DNA of 64,000 nucleotides. Source: Phormidium tenue FACHB-886. GTDB lineage: Bacteria > Cyanobacteriota > Cyanobacteriia > Elainellales > Elainellaceae. The stretch covers positions 1 to 64,000 of the forward strand of contig NZ_JACXWX010000022.1 of NCBI RefSeq assembly GCF_014764505.1, read 5' to 3'. Both the position numbers and the translations under genes were made by a program. Shown here one piece after another: positions 33,919 through 42,113 of this stretch; position 1 is the stretch's first letter; the number at the start of each line of letters is the position of its first letter. Below the pieces are notes generated by a model, which searched no databases, was not told the DNA's origin, and saw only the letters and a list, made by a program, of their open reading frames with translations.

Positions 33919-35607
33919 TCAACCCGGTGGCGGCAGCTCCTCCAGAATCACAAAGCGAATGTGGTTGATCGAGAGATCGCCGAGCGAAGTATCCCCTGGC
34001 TTATTCGCAGATGCGATCCTCTCAAAGGAAATGCCTTTGGCAATCTCGGCATGAAACCAGGGCAAACCCATAAAAAAGCGAGTGGGGTAAGGGCCGCCTT
34101 CTACAACGTCATCCACGTTCGATTCCATAGGAAGCCAGCCAATACCGGGCACATAGAACTCGATCCAGACGTGGTTGTAGTCGGGCTGGAGCGGTACGCC
34201 TTTTTTGTCTGGGTCAGCAGGGCATTTATAGCGTCCTACAGTGCGGCAGGCAATGCCGTTGAGCCGCGCCAGCGCCAGCAAAACCCCGACATATTCACCG
34301 CAAGACCCTACGCCTCGCTCTAGCGCCACATCCGGCGTGTCAATATGTGGCTTAATGCCGTAAGCCATCCGATCGTACACATAGTTGCGGATGCTCAAAA
34401 CCTGCCGCAGCAGGTTCGTTTCAGTGCCGATCGCCTCACGCGCTGCCTGCCGGATCACCGGCGAATCCATTGCCAGATCGTCATTATCGACCAGATAGCG
34501 ATCGGAGAACTCTGGCGACAGGAGCGGAAGGTTTTCGACCTGACGGGGCGTCAGGCGATATTTAATGCCGCGCACCTCGATCAAAGCTTTCCAGCCAAAC
34601 AAACCGCCTCCGTTTGCCGTAATCTTATCCAGCCGAAACACCGCCACCCGCTGACCGTCTTGCATCTCCTCGGTGAACGGCAAGCCGATCGGCTCTACCT
34701 GCAGCACTTTTTGGCGAGGCGTCTCGGCTGGCAGCGAAATCCGCCACTCAATGTTGTTGATCGTTGGCGTATCTTCTAGCGGTGCGATCTCCTCTACATA
34801 AGACATCTCGATCAGGTAGCCGTTTGACAAAGCGTAGTGCTGGTTTTCGTCGTAGTGAAAATGCAGCGGATGAATGAAGGTGCGGTGGCGCGAGGTCAGC
34901 TCGTTGGGGTTATCCAGATCATTGGGGTTGTCACGGATGTAAAACTCTTCTTCGGCATAGCAGACGTAGAGAATCCGGCTGCCCGTTTGTGGATGCTGAT
35001 GAAACGATAGCCCGGTGGGGTTGGCATAAGGGGTCAAGACGCTGAAGCGCACCTCGCCTGTGGCTCGATCCATGCAGTAGACCGATCGCTCCACGTCGTC
35101 GCACACCCATAGCTCTTCCTCTACCACCGACAGCTTTTCCCGCCCCACACCCGGAGCTGGAAACTGGGTAATCCGGCGAGCGCTCTTGCGATCGAACACT
35201 GAAATATAGCCTGCCCGCTGGCTTGAGATATAAACGGTTGAACCCCAGACTGCGACCCCGTTTACGTCATAAGGCAGGGTCACAAAAAGCTGCGGTGTGA
35301 AGTCTACTAGCGTACACCAAAACACCTGGTTGTCTCTTGCAAACCAAATCCGCTCATCGGCGATCGCCAACCCTTCAGCATCAACAAAATCTTGCACCTG
35401 ATGGGGATTGAGAACGGTTGTGTTGTCGTTGGTACAGTCAACTTGCAGCAGATGCCCCCGCGTCGAATCAAGCGCAAACAAACGTTGACCATCAGAGGTC
35501 AAGCCCCGCAGCGCATAGACTGCAAAGGGGCGAACGGTGCGGCGAAACGGATCAAGGGAGGGGGCAGCGATCGAGTGGGTACCGGGGCGGCTGGATTCCA
35601 CCAACAT
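33919..35607 (-). CDS. beta-propeller + transglutaminase-like domain protein
   Basis: This is a 562-residue protein. Residues about 1-230 show repeated beta strands of an NHL/SMP-like propeller (TSDGQRLFALDSTRG, LSFHQHPQTGSRILYVCY). Residues about 400-520 form a transglutaminase-like cysteine peptidase fold with Cys in GVGSCGEYVGVLLALARLNG, His in DYNHVWIEFY and Asp or Glu downstream in the MESNVDD region. No signal peptide is evident. Such TGase domains act as proteases or amide ligases. The pairing with a propeller suggests substrate recognition by the N-terminal part. It is convergent with xdhC. Confidence 0.8.
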   Translation of the reverse strand: MLVESSRPGTHSIAAPSLDPFRRTVRPFAVYALRGLTSDGQRLFALDSTRGHLLQVDCTNDNTTVLNPHQVQDFVDAEGLAIADERIWFARDNQVFWCTLVDFTPQLFVTLPYDVNGVAVWGSTVYISSQRAGYISVFDRKSARRITQFPAPGVGREKLSVVEEELWVCDDVERSVYCMDRATGEVRFSVLTPYANPTGLSFHQHPQTGSRILYVCYAEEEFYIRDNPNDLDNPNELTSRHRTFIHPLHFHYDENQHYALSNGYLIEMSYVEEIAPLEDTPTINNIEWRISLPAETPRQKVLQVEPIGLPFTEEMQDGQRVAVFRLDKITANGGGLFGWKALIEVRGIKYRLTPRQVENLPLLSPEFSDRYLVDNDDLAMDSPVIRQAAREAIGTETNLLRQVLSIRNYVYDRMAYGIKPHIDTPDVALERGVGSCGEYVGVLLALARLNGIACRTVGRYKCPADPDKKGVPLQPDYNHVWIEFYVPGIGWLPMESNVDDVVEGGPYPTRFFMGLPWFHAEIAKGISFERIASANKPGDTSLGDLSINHIRFVILEELPPPG

Positions 35608-35717
35608 AAGCGTTACAACTAATAGAGGCGATTTCTCATCATCCTACATAAATTTAGTGATAGCTTATGCCGCTGGAGTGACTTTGCAGGAAAGTGATTT
35701 TGCAGGAAGCAGTGGGG

Positions 35718-36359
35718 TTAGGAGCGCTGAGCAATTACAGCATAAAAGGGATCGCCTCCACCCATGCCTAGCATTTGCAGGAAAGAGGGAACTGAGCTTT
35801 GGCGGGCAATTACTTCTGGCTCACTGAAGCCCGGCACAGCCGCAAAATAGCGCTTGACTAGCTCAACGCGATCGTTCTCAGAGCTATCCCGCCACGCTTG
35901 GATTGCCTTCTGGTAAAACATCCGGTTGGAGAAGCTGAGGATGGCAATGCCGCCCGGTTTGAGGACGCGGTAAATTTCGGCAAATACAGCTTCCGGGCGC
36001 TGTAAATACTGCACAGACACCGTGTTCAGCACTGCATCAAAGGATTGGTCGGGCAGCGGCAAGAGCTGATTTTGGTTTAAGTTCTGGACAAAGTAATGGT
36101 CTAAACGGGGGTTGCGGTCCAGTTCTTCTGCATTTAAGCCGTGCCCCTCGATATGCTCAAACGTGATTTCTTCAGGCAAATGCGACACCCAACTGCTCAT
36201 CAGGTCAAGAATACGCGTGTTGGGCTGGAGCCGCTGCCGATATAAATCGGTTAACTGTTGAATAAAGCCTTCGTCGACATGGGTCACAAAGCGCGGCGCG
36301 TCGTAAAACAGCGCATCGTCGCTTTCGTCAAGTTTGGTGCGTTGAGTAGATTGCAGCAT
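35718..36359 (-). CDS. class I SAM-dependent methyltransferase
   Basis: This 213-residue methyltransferase of the Methyltransf_11 type has motif I-like RILDLMSSWVSHLP, the acidic loop HGLNAEELDRN, motif LLPLPDQSFDAVLNTVSVQY and motif III-like VLKPGGIAILSFSNR. The usual GxGxG of motif I is replaced by MSSWVSH. The ATG at 36359 is chosen; an upstream start at 36449 would add 30 residues without homology. It lies 119 bp downstream of nth on the same strand. The substrate is unknown. Confidence 0.75.
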   Translation of the reverse strand: MLQSTQRTKLDESDDALFYDAPRFVTHVDEGFIQQLTDLYRQRLQPNTRILDLMSSWVSHLPEEITFEHIEGHGLNAEELDRNPRLDHYFVQNLNQNQLLPLPDQSFDAVLNTVSVQYLQRPEAVFAEIYRVLKPGGIAILSFSNRMFYQKAIQAWRDSSENDRVELVKRYFAAVPGFSEPEVIARQSSVPSFLQMLGMGGGDPFYAVIAQRS

Positions 36360-36478
36360 CAGAACATTAGTTGCGTCGCTTTCTAGTGTAAAGAAGTGCG
36401 AGGGGTAAGGGGGGAGCTTGGCAGTGCGGTTTGGGCAGCTACCCTGCAAGGCATCAATAGGGTATTAACGAGGCATAA

Positions 36479-37288
36479 TTACGATCGCAGCTCTTCGGTA
36501 GTTAGCACTTCCGACAGGGTTTCTGAGAAGACTTCCACGCTGGAAACTGGCTCGCTGCTGGCAGCAGACTGCGAAGCATCTGGCAGGGGCACAAACCCAA
36601 CCACAGGCAGCGACGGCGGCAAAATCTTTGCTCGATCAACCGAGGCACAGAGGTCTGCGAGGTGGCAGCGATCGCAAGCCGGATTTCGGGCATTGCACAC
36701 CGCCCGTCCGTGGTAGATCAAGCGGATAGACCAGTTTTCCCAGTCGGGCTGCGGCAGCAGCTTCATCAAATCCCGCTCAATTTTGACGGGGTCTTCTTCC
36801 TGGGTTAGCCCCAAGCGATTCGTTAGCCGCCGCACATGCGTATCTACCGTTACGCCTGCATTGATGCCATAGGCATGTGCCAGCACCACGTTCGCTGTCT
36901 TCCGTGCCACACCGGGTAGACGCAGCAGTTCTTCCATCCGCTTGGGCACTTGCCCACCAAACTCCGTCATGACCATGTGGCAGGCAGCCTGGATATTCTT
37001 GGCTTTGTTGCGGTAGAAGCCAGTCGATCGCACTAGCGTCTCGATTTCTGCTACGTCAGCGCCAGCTAGGGCGGCTGCATCTGGGAAGCGAGCAAACAGC
37101 GCCGGTGTAACTAGGTTCACCCGCTCATCGGTACACTGAGCCGAGAGAATCGTTGCCACTAGAAGCTGCACAGGCGTTTCATAGTCCAGCGAACAAGTGG
37201 CATCAGGATAGAGCCGCTTCAGCCGAACTAAAATTTCAAGCGCTCGTTGTTTTTTAGGGGCGAGTTTGGGAGCAAGTTTACGAGGCAC
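36479..37288 (-). CDS. nth: endonuclease III
   Basis: This 269-residue DNA glycosylase/AP lyase has the helix-hairpin-helix LPGVARKTANVVLAHAYG with the catalytic Lys, the catalytic Asp in VTVDTHVRRL, and a 4Fe-4S cluster C-x6-C-x2-C-x5-C in the segment CNARNPACDRCHLADLC. It removes oxidised pyrimidines. There is a C-terminal extension of about 55 residues beyond the cluster that is Pro/Ser rich. The start is GTG at 37288 giving a Lys-rich N-terminus (PRKLAPKLAPKK); no ribosome site is visible, so it could start a little differently. Confidence 0.95.
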   Translation of the reverse strand: MPRKLAPKLAPKKQRALEILVRLKRLYPDATCSLDYETPVQLLVATILSAQCTDERVNLVTPALFARFPDAAALAGADVAEIETLVRSTGFYRNKAKNIQAACHMVMTEFGGQVPKRMEELLRLPGVARKTANVVLAHAYGINAGVTVDTHVRRLTNRLGLTQEEDPVKIERDLMKLLPQPDWENWSIRLIYHGRAVCNARNPACDRCHLADLCASVDRAKILPPSLPVVGFVPLPDASQSAASSEPVSSVEVFSETLSEVLTTEELRS

Positions 37289-37402
37289 GGGAAAGGAGTG
37301 AGGGGAGAGGACTTACTTCTGGGAAGCGGTGGATAAAGGGGGCTATAGGAAGGCACAGTTGGTTCTGCATTGAAACGGGCGATCGCTTCGATTCGCCCTT
37401 AG

Positions 37403-37474
37403 CTTATTGAAACAGCCACGCTTATCGAAACAGCCACGCTTATCGAAACAGCCGCACTTATTGAAACAGCCGCT
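37403..37474. repeat. 18-bp tandem repeat, four copies, spanning the rseP stop codon
   Basis: The units CTTATTGAAACAGCCACG, CTTATCGAAACAGCCACG, CTTATCGAAACAGCCGCA and CTTATTGAAACAGCCGCT are head to tail. The last copy encodes the final codons (RLFQ-stop) of RseP on the minus strand, so the other three copies are duplicates of its terminus lying after the stop. Confidence 0.85.
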
Positions 37475-38552
37475 GAAACACTTCTAGCTGAGTTGTATCG
37501 CGCACAATCAAGAACACACCCAGCCCTAGTAGCAGCACCAAGCCTGTCTGCATGACGTTTTCCTGAATGCGGTTGGGCAATGGCTTGCCGCGCAGCGCTT
37601 CAATCAGCAAAAACACTAACTGACCTCCGTCCAAGGCAGGCAGCGGCAGGATATTGATGATCGCCAGGTTAATGCTAATGATTGCCGTAAAAGGAAACAG
37701 GCTGCTGGCGTTGGAAGCCGCTAGCCCTGCACCCTGCTCCACAATCTTGACCGGACCTGCAACCTGGTTGGCAACTGCCGAGAAGTTAGTGACCAGCAGC
37801 CAGAAGCCCTGTGCCGTGCGAACCAGGGTGTTTTGAAATTGGTCAGCCGCTAAACTTAGGACTTCTCCAACCCCTTTGGGACGGCGATACTGGGTGATGC
37901 TACCGTTGGGAGCAAGCTGCACCCCAATTCGGGCAACGCCATCCTCTCCAGCTTTAGGAGTGACGCTCAGGTCAAGCTGGCGATCGCCCCGCTGCACCGT
38001 CAGCGCCACTGGCTGATCGGGGTTAGCCCGGATCGCGTCCATCAGAGATTTGAGTGCCGCTTCGGATGCGCCTAAATCTTGGTTGTCTACTGCCAGAATA
38101 ATGTCGCCCGACCGCACCCCGGCTTGAGCCGCAGGGGACTCTTGAGAAATCACCTCTGGAACGAGAACACCAGGCTGGAAGTCGAACTTTTCGGGAATAC
38201 CAACCCCGGTAAACTGCGCCACAAACACCAGGTAGGCAAAGATTAAATTGGCAATTACGCCTGCGCTAATCACGATCGCTCGATCGAGAATAGGGCGGTT
38301 TTTCAGCAGATTTGGGTCGTTCGGTGGAATTTCGCTGTCGGGGTCGTCGTCCGGGAAGCCCACAAAGCCGCCCAGCGGAATGGCTCGCAGTGCATATTCG
38401 GTTTCCTTGCCCTGGTATTTCCACAAAATCGGACCAAAGCCAATAGAGAACCGATTGGCATAAATGCCCTGGAGCCGAGCCGCAAGGAAGTGCCCTAGCT
38501 CATGCACCACAATGAGGAGCGCGAGAACTGCGATCGCCGCTAAAACTGACAT
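37458..38552 (-). CDS. rseP: RseP-type site-2 intramembrane metalloprotease
   Basis: This protein of about 364 residues opens MSVLAAIAVLALLIVVHELGHFLAAR, with the zinc-binding HELGH in the first membrane helix. It carries a PDZ domain near 125-215 (AGVRSGDIILAVDNQ). The second zinc-ligand motif follows in a late membrane helix as LPLPALDGGQLVFLLIE (N/LPxPxLDGG). It cleaves membrane-anchored regulators. The ATG at 38552 matches the family start; the frame is open upstream but not protein-like. The last codons are part of an 18-bp tandem repeat. Confidence 0.93.
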   Translation of the reverse strand: MSVLAAIAVLALLIVVHELGHFLAARLQGIYANRFSIGFGPILWKYQGKETEYALRAIPLGGFVGFPDDDPDSEIPPNDPNLLKNRPILDRAIVISAGVIANLIFAYLVFVAQFTGVGIPEKFDFQPGVLVPEVISQESPAAQAGVRSGDIILAVDNQDLGASEAALKSLMDAIRANPDQPVALTVQRGDRQLDLSVTPKAGEDGVARIGVQLAPNGSITQYRRPKGVGEVLSLAADQFQNTLVRTAQGFWLLVTNFSAVANQVAGPVKIVEQGAGLAASNASSLFPFTAIISINLAIINILPLPALDGGQLVFLLIEALRGKPLPNRIQENVMQTGLVLLLGLGVFLIVRDTTQLEVFQRLFQ

Positions 38553-39224
38553 AAACCCCGGAGACCTGTTGAATTGTTTGTTGAGTATCTTAACTATTCT
38601 AGAGTGTGGATGTGAGTGACTGCTTCTTGCGGCGGTCGTCACTTTCGAGATGAGGCAATTTCGCTGGGTTGCTCTCTAACTTAGAGCGGGGCAATATCAT
38701 TAAATGCTTCACGCTCAAATAAAGGGGTTGCTTGTTATGTCGCACTCTACAGGACAGACAAAAAACCGTGCCTCACGCAACTAGGAAGCGCCATGGAAAC
38801 TCATTAATACAAGCTATATGGGGCAAATGAAATTGAAATGCGACAAGTCTGTAATAGACAGATCAGCCCGATTGCTGTGAAATTTGATCACCATTTAAAG
38901 AAAATTAGAGACAATCTCCAGCAATTTGCGGCAAAATGTGTCGTTACGATGAATGTCGAGATAACTGCTGGAGAAATGCCTGATTCGAAGGAAGGAACCT
39001 TGTATAAACAGATGGATGCAGTCTGGCAGAGAAGTTTCGTCGGGTTGTGCTTCTACCTCTCCGACAAAGCAATCTCGGAGCAGCTTCAGCCTGGATGTTA
39101 ACCTAGTGTTTAATCCTGCATTAGGATTGGATGGTCAGGTTCTCAGGCTTACGCTGCTGTGCTGGTTGACGGTAAGCCCCTTGGTTAATAAACCAGTGAG
39201 CTACCACATCTTGAAGGAGGCTCT
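38553..39224. other. intergenic region between rseP and the RG-rich protein gene
   Basis: This 672-bp stretch has no convincing gene. An 87-codon frame (38838-39101) and a 15-codon frame near 38737 were seen but lack support. Inverted repeats are present at 38915-38923/38966-38974 (TCTCCAGCA/TGCTGGAGA) and 39112-39117/39123-39128 (AATCCT/AGGATT). The region ends in a strong ribosome site GAAGGAGG for the gene at 39225. A long structured leader is possible. Confidence 0.4.
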
Positions 39225-40505
39225 ATGAGTTCTAGCGAGAACAAACTTCCTCGATCGCCGAAAATGACTTCATCTCCGAAAGAACGGACTGATGCTGCGG
39301 CAAGTCCGGATTCTTCTCCTCCGTCGTCAGCAGAAACGCTAATGGATCAGCCTCTCGATTCGACACTCATCGATCCCTCCGCTCCTCACACCCCACCAGA
39401 AGTCATGTCATCTACGGTTCCTGTCCAGCCAAATTCTCCTGCTAATCCGATTCCGCCTAATCCGCCTAGTAGTCCGCCTAGCCCGCCCTCGCCGCCGGCT
39501 AATACTCACACAAATGGCGATCAGCCAAGCAGTGCTCCTGCGACGGAAGCAGCGCCTTCCCCGGCAGCAGAGACAGAAGAAGCTGTGGTAGCCATCTCCC
39601 GCCAGCAGCCCATTCCACCTGCTAGTGAACCCATGCAGTATCGGGCGATCGGGCTGGTGCGCGGCAAATATATCCCCTCTGAAGAGCAGTTTACACGCGG
39701 AACGCTACTGACAGAAGATGGGACTCCAATCGATTCGGTGCTGTTGGGGCGGGTAATGAGCCTGGTGAAGAAGCATCTAGACCTAGAGCAGCCGCATTTG
39801 TGGGTGGTGTACCCTCGGACTAACGAAAGAGAATACAGCCTGCATGTACAGATTGTGGGCGTCTGGGAACCCGAAAATCTGAAGAAGGTAGACATAGACG
39901 TTGAAGAAGCCGAGCCAGGCGATGAGCTAACTGAAGAAGCGACTGAGGAGCCAACCGAGGAGCCAATGGCTGTAGAGCCTTCTTCAGTAACGCAGGCAGA
40001 CGATTCAGCGGATTTAGACGATCGCTACTTCTCGGTACGGGGTGAGGTTGTGTTTTACTCCCCTGAGAATGAGCAGCTATTGGTGAAGATCCGGCGATCG
40101 CCCCGTCAAGGCTCTGACCAGTCTAAAGCCTTCAAAGTTGTGCTCAAAGGCAAGCTAGAGGGCAAATCCGTCGGCTATTTCTGGGATTTCAACGTGAAGC
40201 GGGAAACTAACCTGCTGGTGGTGCAAGATGCCACGCTGATCAAAATTGTGCCGCCCCAGAAGGGAGGCGGTGAGAAGCCCAGAGGCGGTCCGCGCCGGGG
40301 GGCTCCAGGCGGCGCTAGAAAGCCGTGGAGCAACCGCGAAGGCGGACGACCCTCCCGTGAAGGCGCACCCCGTCCACAGCGGGGCGATCGTCCCACTCGC
40401 CCAACTCAGCGCGATCGCGGCGAACGCCCTGAGCACCCAGTCGAACGCAAAGAGCCGATCTCGAAGCCAATCATTAAACGGCGTGATAAGGATGCTTCCA
40501 GCTAA
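39225..40505 (+). CDS. cyanobacterial conserved hypothetical protein with disordered N-terminus and RG-rich tail
   Basis: This is a 426-residue protein in three parts. The N-terminal 145 residues are Pro/Ser/Thr-rich and disordered. A conserved core (about 145-350) opens MQYRAIGLVRGKYIPSEEQF and contains HLWVVYPRTNE, VQIVGVWEPE and, after an acidic linker, YFSVRGEVVFYSPENEQLLV. The C-terminal tail (about 350-426) is rich in Arg-Gly, Arg-Pro and Arg-Asp motifs, as in RNA-binding proteins. The core is known to me only as a cyanobacterial hypothetical family; nucleic-acid binding is inferred from the basic tail. A strong GAAGGAGG ribosome site precedes the ATG. Confidence 0.75.
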   Translation: MSSSENKLPRSPKMTSSPKERTDAAASPDSSPPSSAETLMDQPLDSTLIDPSAPHTPPEVMSSTVPVQPNSPANPIPPNPPSSPPSPPSPPANTHTNGDQPSSAPATEAAPSPAAETEEAVVAISRQQPIPPASEPMQYRAIGLVRGKYIPSEEQFTRGTLLTEDGTPIDSVLLGRVMSLVKKHLDLEQPHLWVVYPRTNEREYSLHVQIVGVWEPENLKKVDIDVEEAEPGDELTEEATEEPTEEPMAVEPSSVTQADDSADLDDRYFSVRGEVVFYSPENEQLLVKIRRSPRQGSDQSKAFKVVLKGKLEGKSVGYFWDFNVKRETNLLVVQDATLIKIVPPQKGGGEKPRGGPRRGAPGGARKPWSNREGGRPSREGAPRPQRGDRPTRPTQRDRGERPEHPVERKEPISKPIIKRRDKDASS

Positions 40506-40533
40506 CGGCAGGGTTTTAATCAAACGCTAATTA

Positions 40534-40584
40534 CAAACGCCAATCAAAAGCCAGGTCACTGACCTGGCTTTTGATTGGCGTTTG
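40534..40584. terminator. perfect 25-bp-arm bidirectional terminator
   Basis: CAAACGCCAATCAAAAGCC... and its exact complement form a 51-base perfect palindrome centred on 40559. It lies between the ends of two convergent genes. A-rich and T-rich portions near the base allow termination on both strands. Confidence 0.85.
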
Positions 40585-40586
40585 GG

Positions 40587-41786
40587 CTATTCCAGGTTGA
40601 TTTGCGTGCCCCAGCGGTCTTGTGCCAGGAATGCTCGATCCATCGGGATGGGCGCGACCGCTTCGGTTAAGGTAAATTGTCCGGCTTCGATCCACTGCTT
40701 CAGCGTTTGAGCAACCTGGCGCGACCGATAAAAGCTAGCCAGCGGTGCTACCCGGACTGGTTTGCCCTCGATCGCAATTCGTCCAGATTTGAGCTGGGCA
40801 TAGCTGACTAAGCCAAAGGTGGGACGAACGCGGCGGGGAATGGAGAAATCGACGATCGGTGCCACCAAATTAGCATCCTGCACCGCACAATGGGCAACCA
40901 CCTCTTCCTGCAGAACCGGGAAAGGAATGCCCACCCCCAGCATCAGCGAAGTGCCATAGCTCTTAAAGAAACAGCCACGCACCCACTGCGGATCCATCTG
41001 CTTGGCATCGCCAATCAGTGCCAGCGTTGCTGCTGGTCCGATCGGTGTTCGGTTGGGCAGACGTTTTTGCAGCGGGAAATGCTGAGTTCCTTCCCAGGCA
41101 ACATAGCCGACGCCGCCTCCCAAGAAGATGCGCGTCCCAATGCCTACGAGCTGCAGGTCTGGATCGTTCATCAGCGGCGAGATTGCCCCGGGATTGGAGT
41201 AAACCGCGTTGCCCAAGTGCGGCTGCAAGGGACCCAAATAGGTATGGAGGGGACGATCGCCGCCGTTCACGCCCACAATGAAGTTTTGGTAGAGATTGCG
41301 AGGATTGAACAAATAAAACTGGTTGATGGTGTCGCGGGTAATCGTCGTTTCAAAAGAAGCCCGTGAGTAGCAGTCTGTGACGTGCCCGATCGCCTTAAGC
41401 TGCACGGGTTTTCCGGCAATTAAGTCTGCGATGACATGCCCTCCTCCCCGCTCCCGTAGCTCCCCGCTGTCTATGCCATCACCAAATCCGGCATAGTCCA
41501 CCATCTGCGCTGCACCCAGATACAGATCCACCGCGCCAAAGCCCGAGTAAGCAGGCACCCCATCCAGCCAGCACTGGCGAATCTTGATCGGCGGGTCAGT
41601 TTGTCCCAGGTTGAGGATCGCTCCAGAGGCTTCCATGGGTTCAAACGTGCCTGTCGTGAGCACGTCCACCTGTTTAGCGGCTTGAGTGATGCCAATCTCC
41701 TGGACTTTGGCTTTCAGTTCCTCCACCGTCCAGACGATCGCCTGTTTCCGCTGGATTTTATCGTTGATCTCAGAGAGGGTACGCAT
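40587..41786 (-). CDS. homocysteine biosynthesis (HcyBio, DUF39) family protein
   Basis: This is a protein of about 399 residues starting MRTLSEINDKIQRKQAIVWTVEEL. It has the HcyBio/DUF39 features VDVLTTGTFEPMEASGA, a Cys in IRQCWLDGVPAYSGFGAVDLYLG, GRGGGHVIADLIAG-like ERGGGHVIADLIAG, and FLGGGVGYVAWEGTQH. In methanogens and some bacteria this family helps assimilate sulfide into homocysteine from aspartate semialdehyde; the cyanobacterial role is less certain. The C-terminal ferredoxin domain of some homologues is absent. The start at 41786 follows family alignment. Confidence 0.85.
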   Translation of the reverse strand: MRTLSEINDKIQRKQAIVWTVEELKAKVQEIGITQAAKQVDVLTTGTFEPMEASGAILNLGQTDPPIKIRQCWLDGVPAYSGFGAVDLYLGAAQMVDYAGFGDGIDSGELRERGGGHVIADLIAGKPVQLKAIGHVTDCYSRASFETTITRDTINQFYLFNPRNLYQNFIVGVNGGDRPLHTYLGPLQPHLGNAVYSNPGAISPLMNDPDLQLVGIGTRIFLGGGVGYVAWEGTQHFPLQKRLPNRTPIGPAATLALIGDAKQMDPQWVRGCFFKSYGTSLMLGVGIPFPVLQEEVVAHCAVQDANLVAPIVDFSIPRRVRPTFGLVSYAQLKSGRIAIEGKPVRVAPLASFYRSRQVAQTLKQWIEAGQFTLTEAVAPIPMDRAFLAQDRWGTQINLE

Positions 41787-41896
41787 GGGGAATGAGGGGG
41801 AATGGCGGAGTGGGGGAGTTGAGATGTTGGAAGGCTGACGATCGCAGATGCACTCCTCATCCCACTGCATCCCACTTTTGAGGGAACCGACATCCC

Positions 41897-42091
41897 TTAT
41901 CCCTCATCGCTCCTCCTCGCTCCCCGCCAGCTTAGAACAATCGCCATTACCCCGCTAGGCAGTAAGACGGCGATGAGGGCATTAAGGTTAGTCGCGGAGA
42001 TGGCGAGGCTGGGAGCCACGTATTTGATGGCGATCGAAATTAGGGCAGAGAAGAGCAGCACTTTTAGCACTAGGCTGGCTTGATCATTCAT
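41897..42091 (-). CDS. small two-helix membrane protein
   Basis: This 64-residue protein has two hydrophobic helices (LVLKVLLFSALISIAIKYV and NLNALIAVLLPSGVMAIVLSW) and a basic/acidic tail RGARRSDEG. A ribosome site CAGGAG sits 7 bases before the ATG, which begins 22 bp after the sdhA stop on the same strand, so it is probably co-transcribed. The family is not recognised. By position it could be a small partner of the succinate dehydrogenase, but nothing in sequence proves this. Confidence 0.6.
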   Translation of the reverse strand: MNDQASLVLKVLLFSALISIAIKYVAPSLAISATNLNALIAVLLPSGVMAIVLSWRGARRSDEG

Positions 42092-42113
42092 GGGACGCTC
42101 CTGATTTACGCTC

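Noticed and set aside
38838..39101. 87-codon plus-strand frame in the rseP-RG protein gap
   Set aside because: No ribosome site and no recognised family; kept only as part of the intergenic description.
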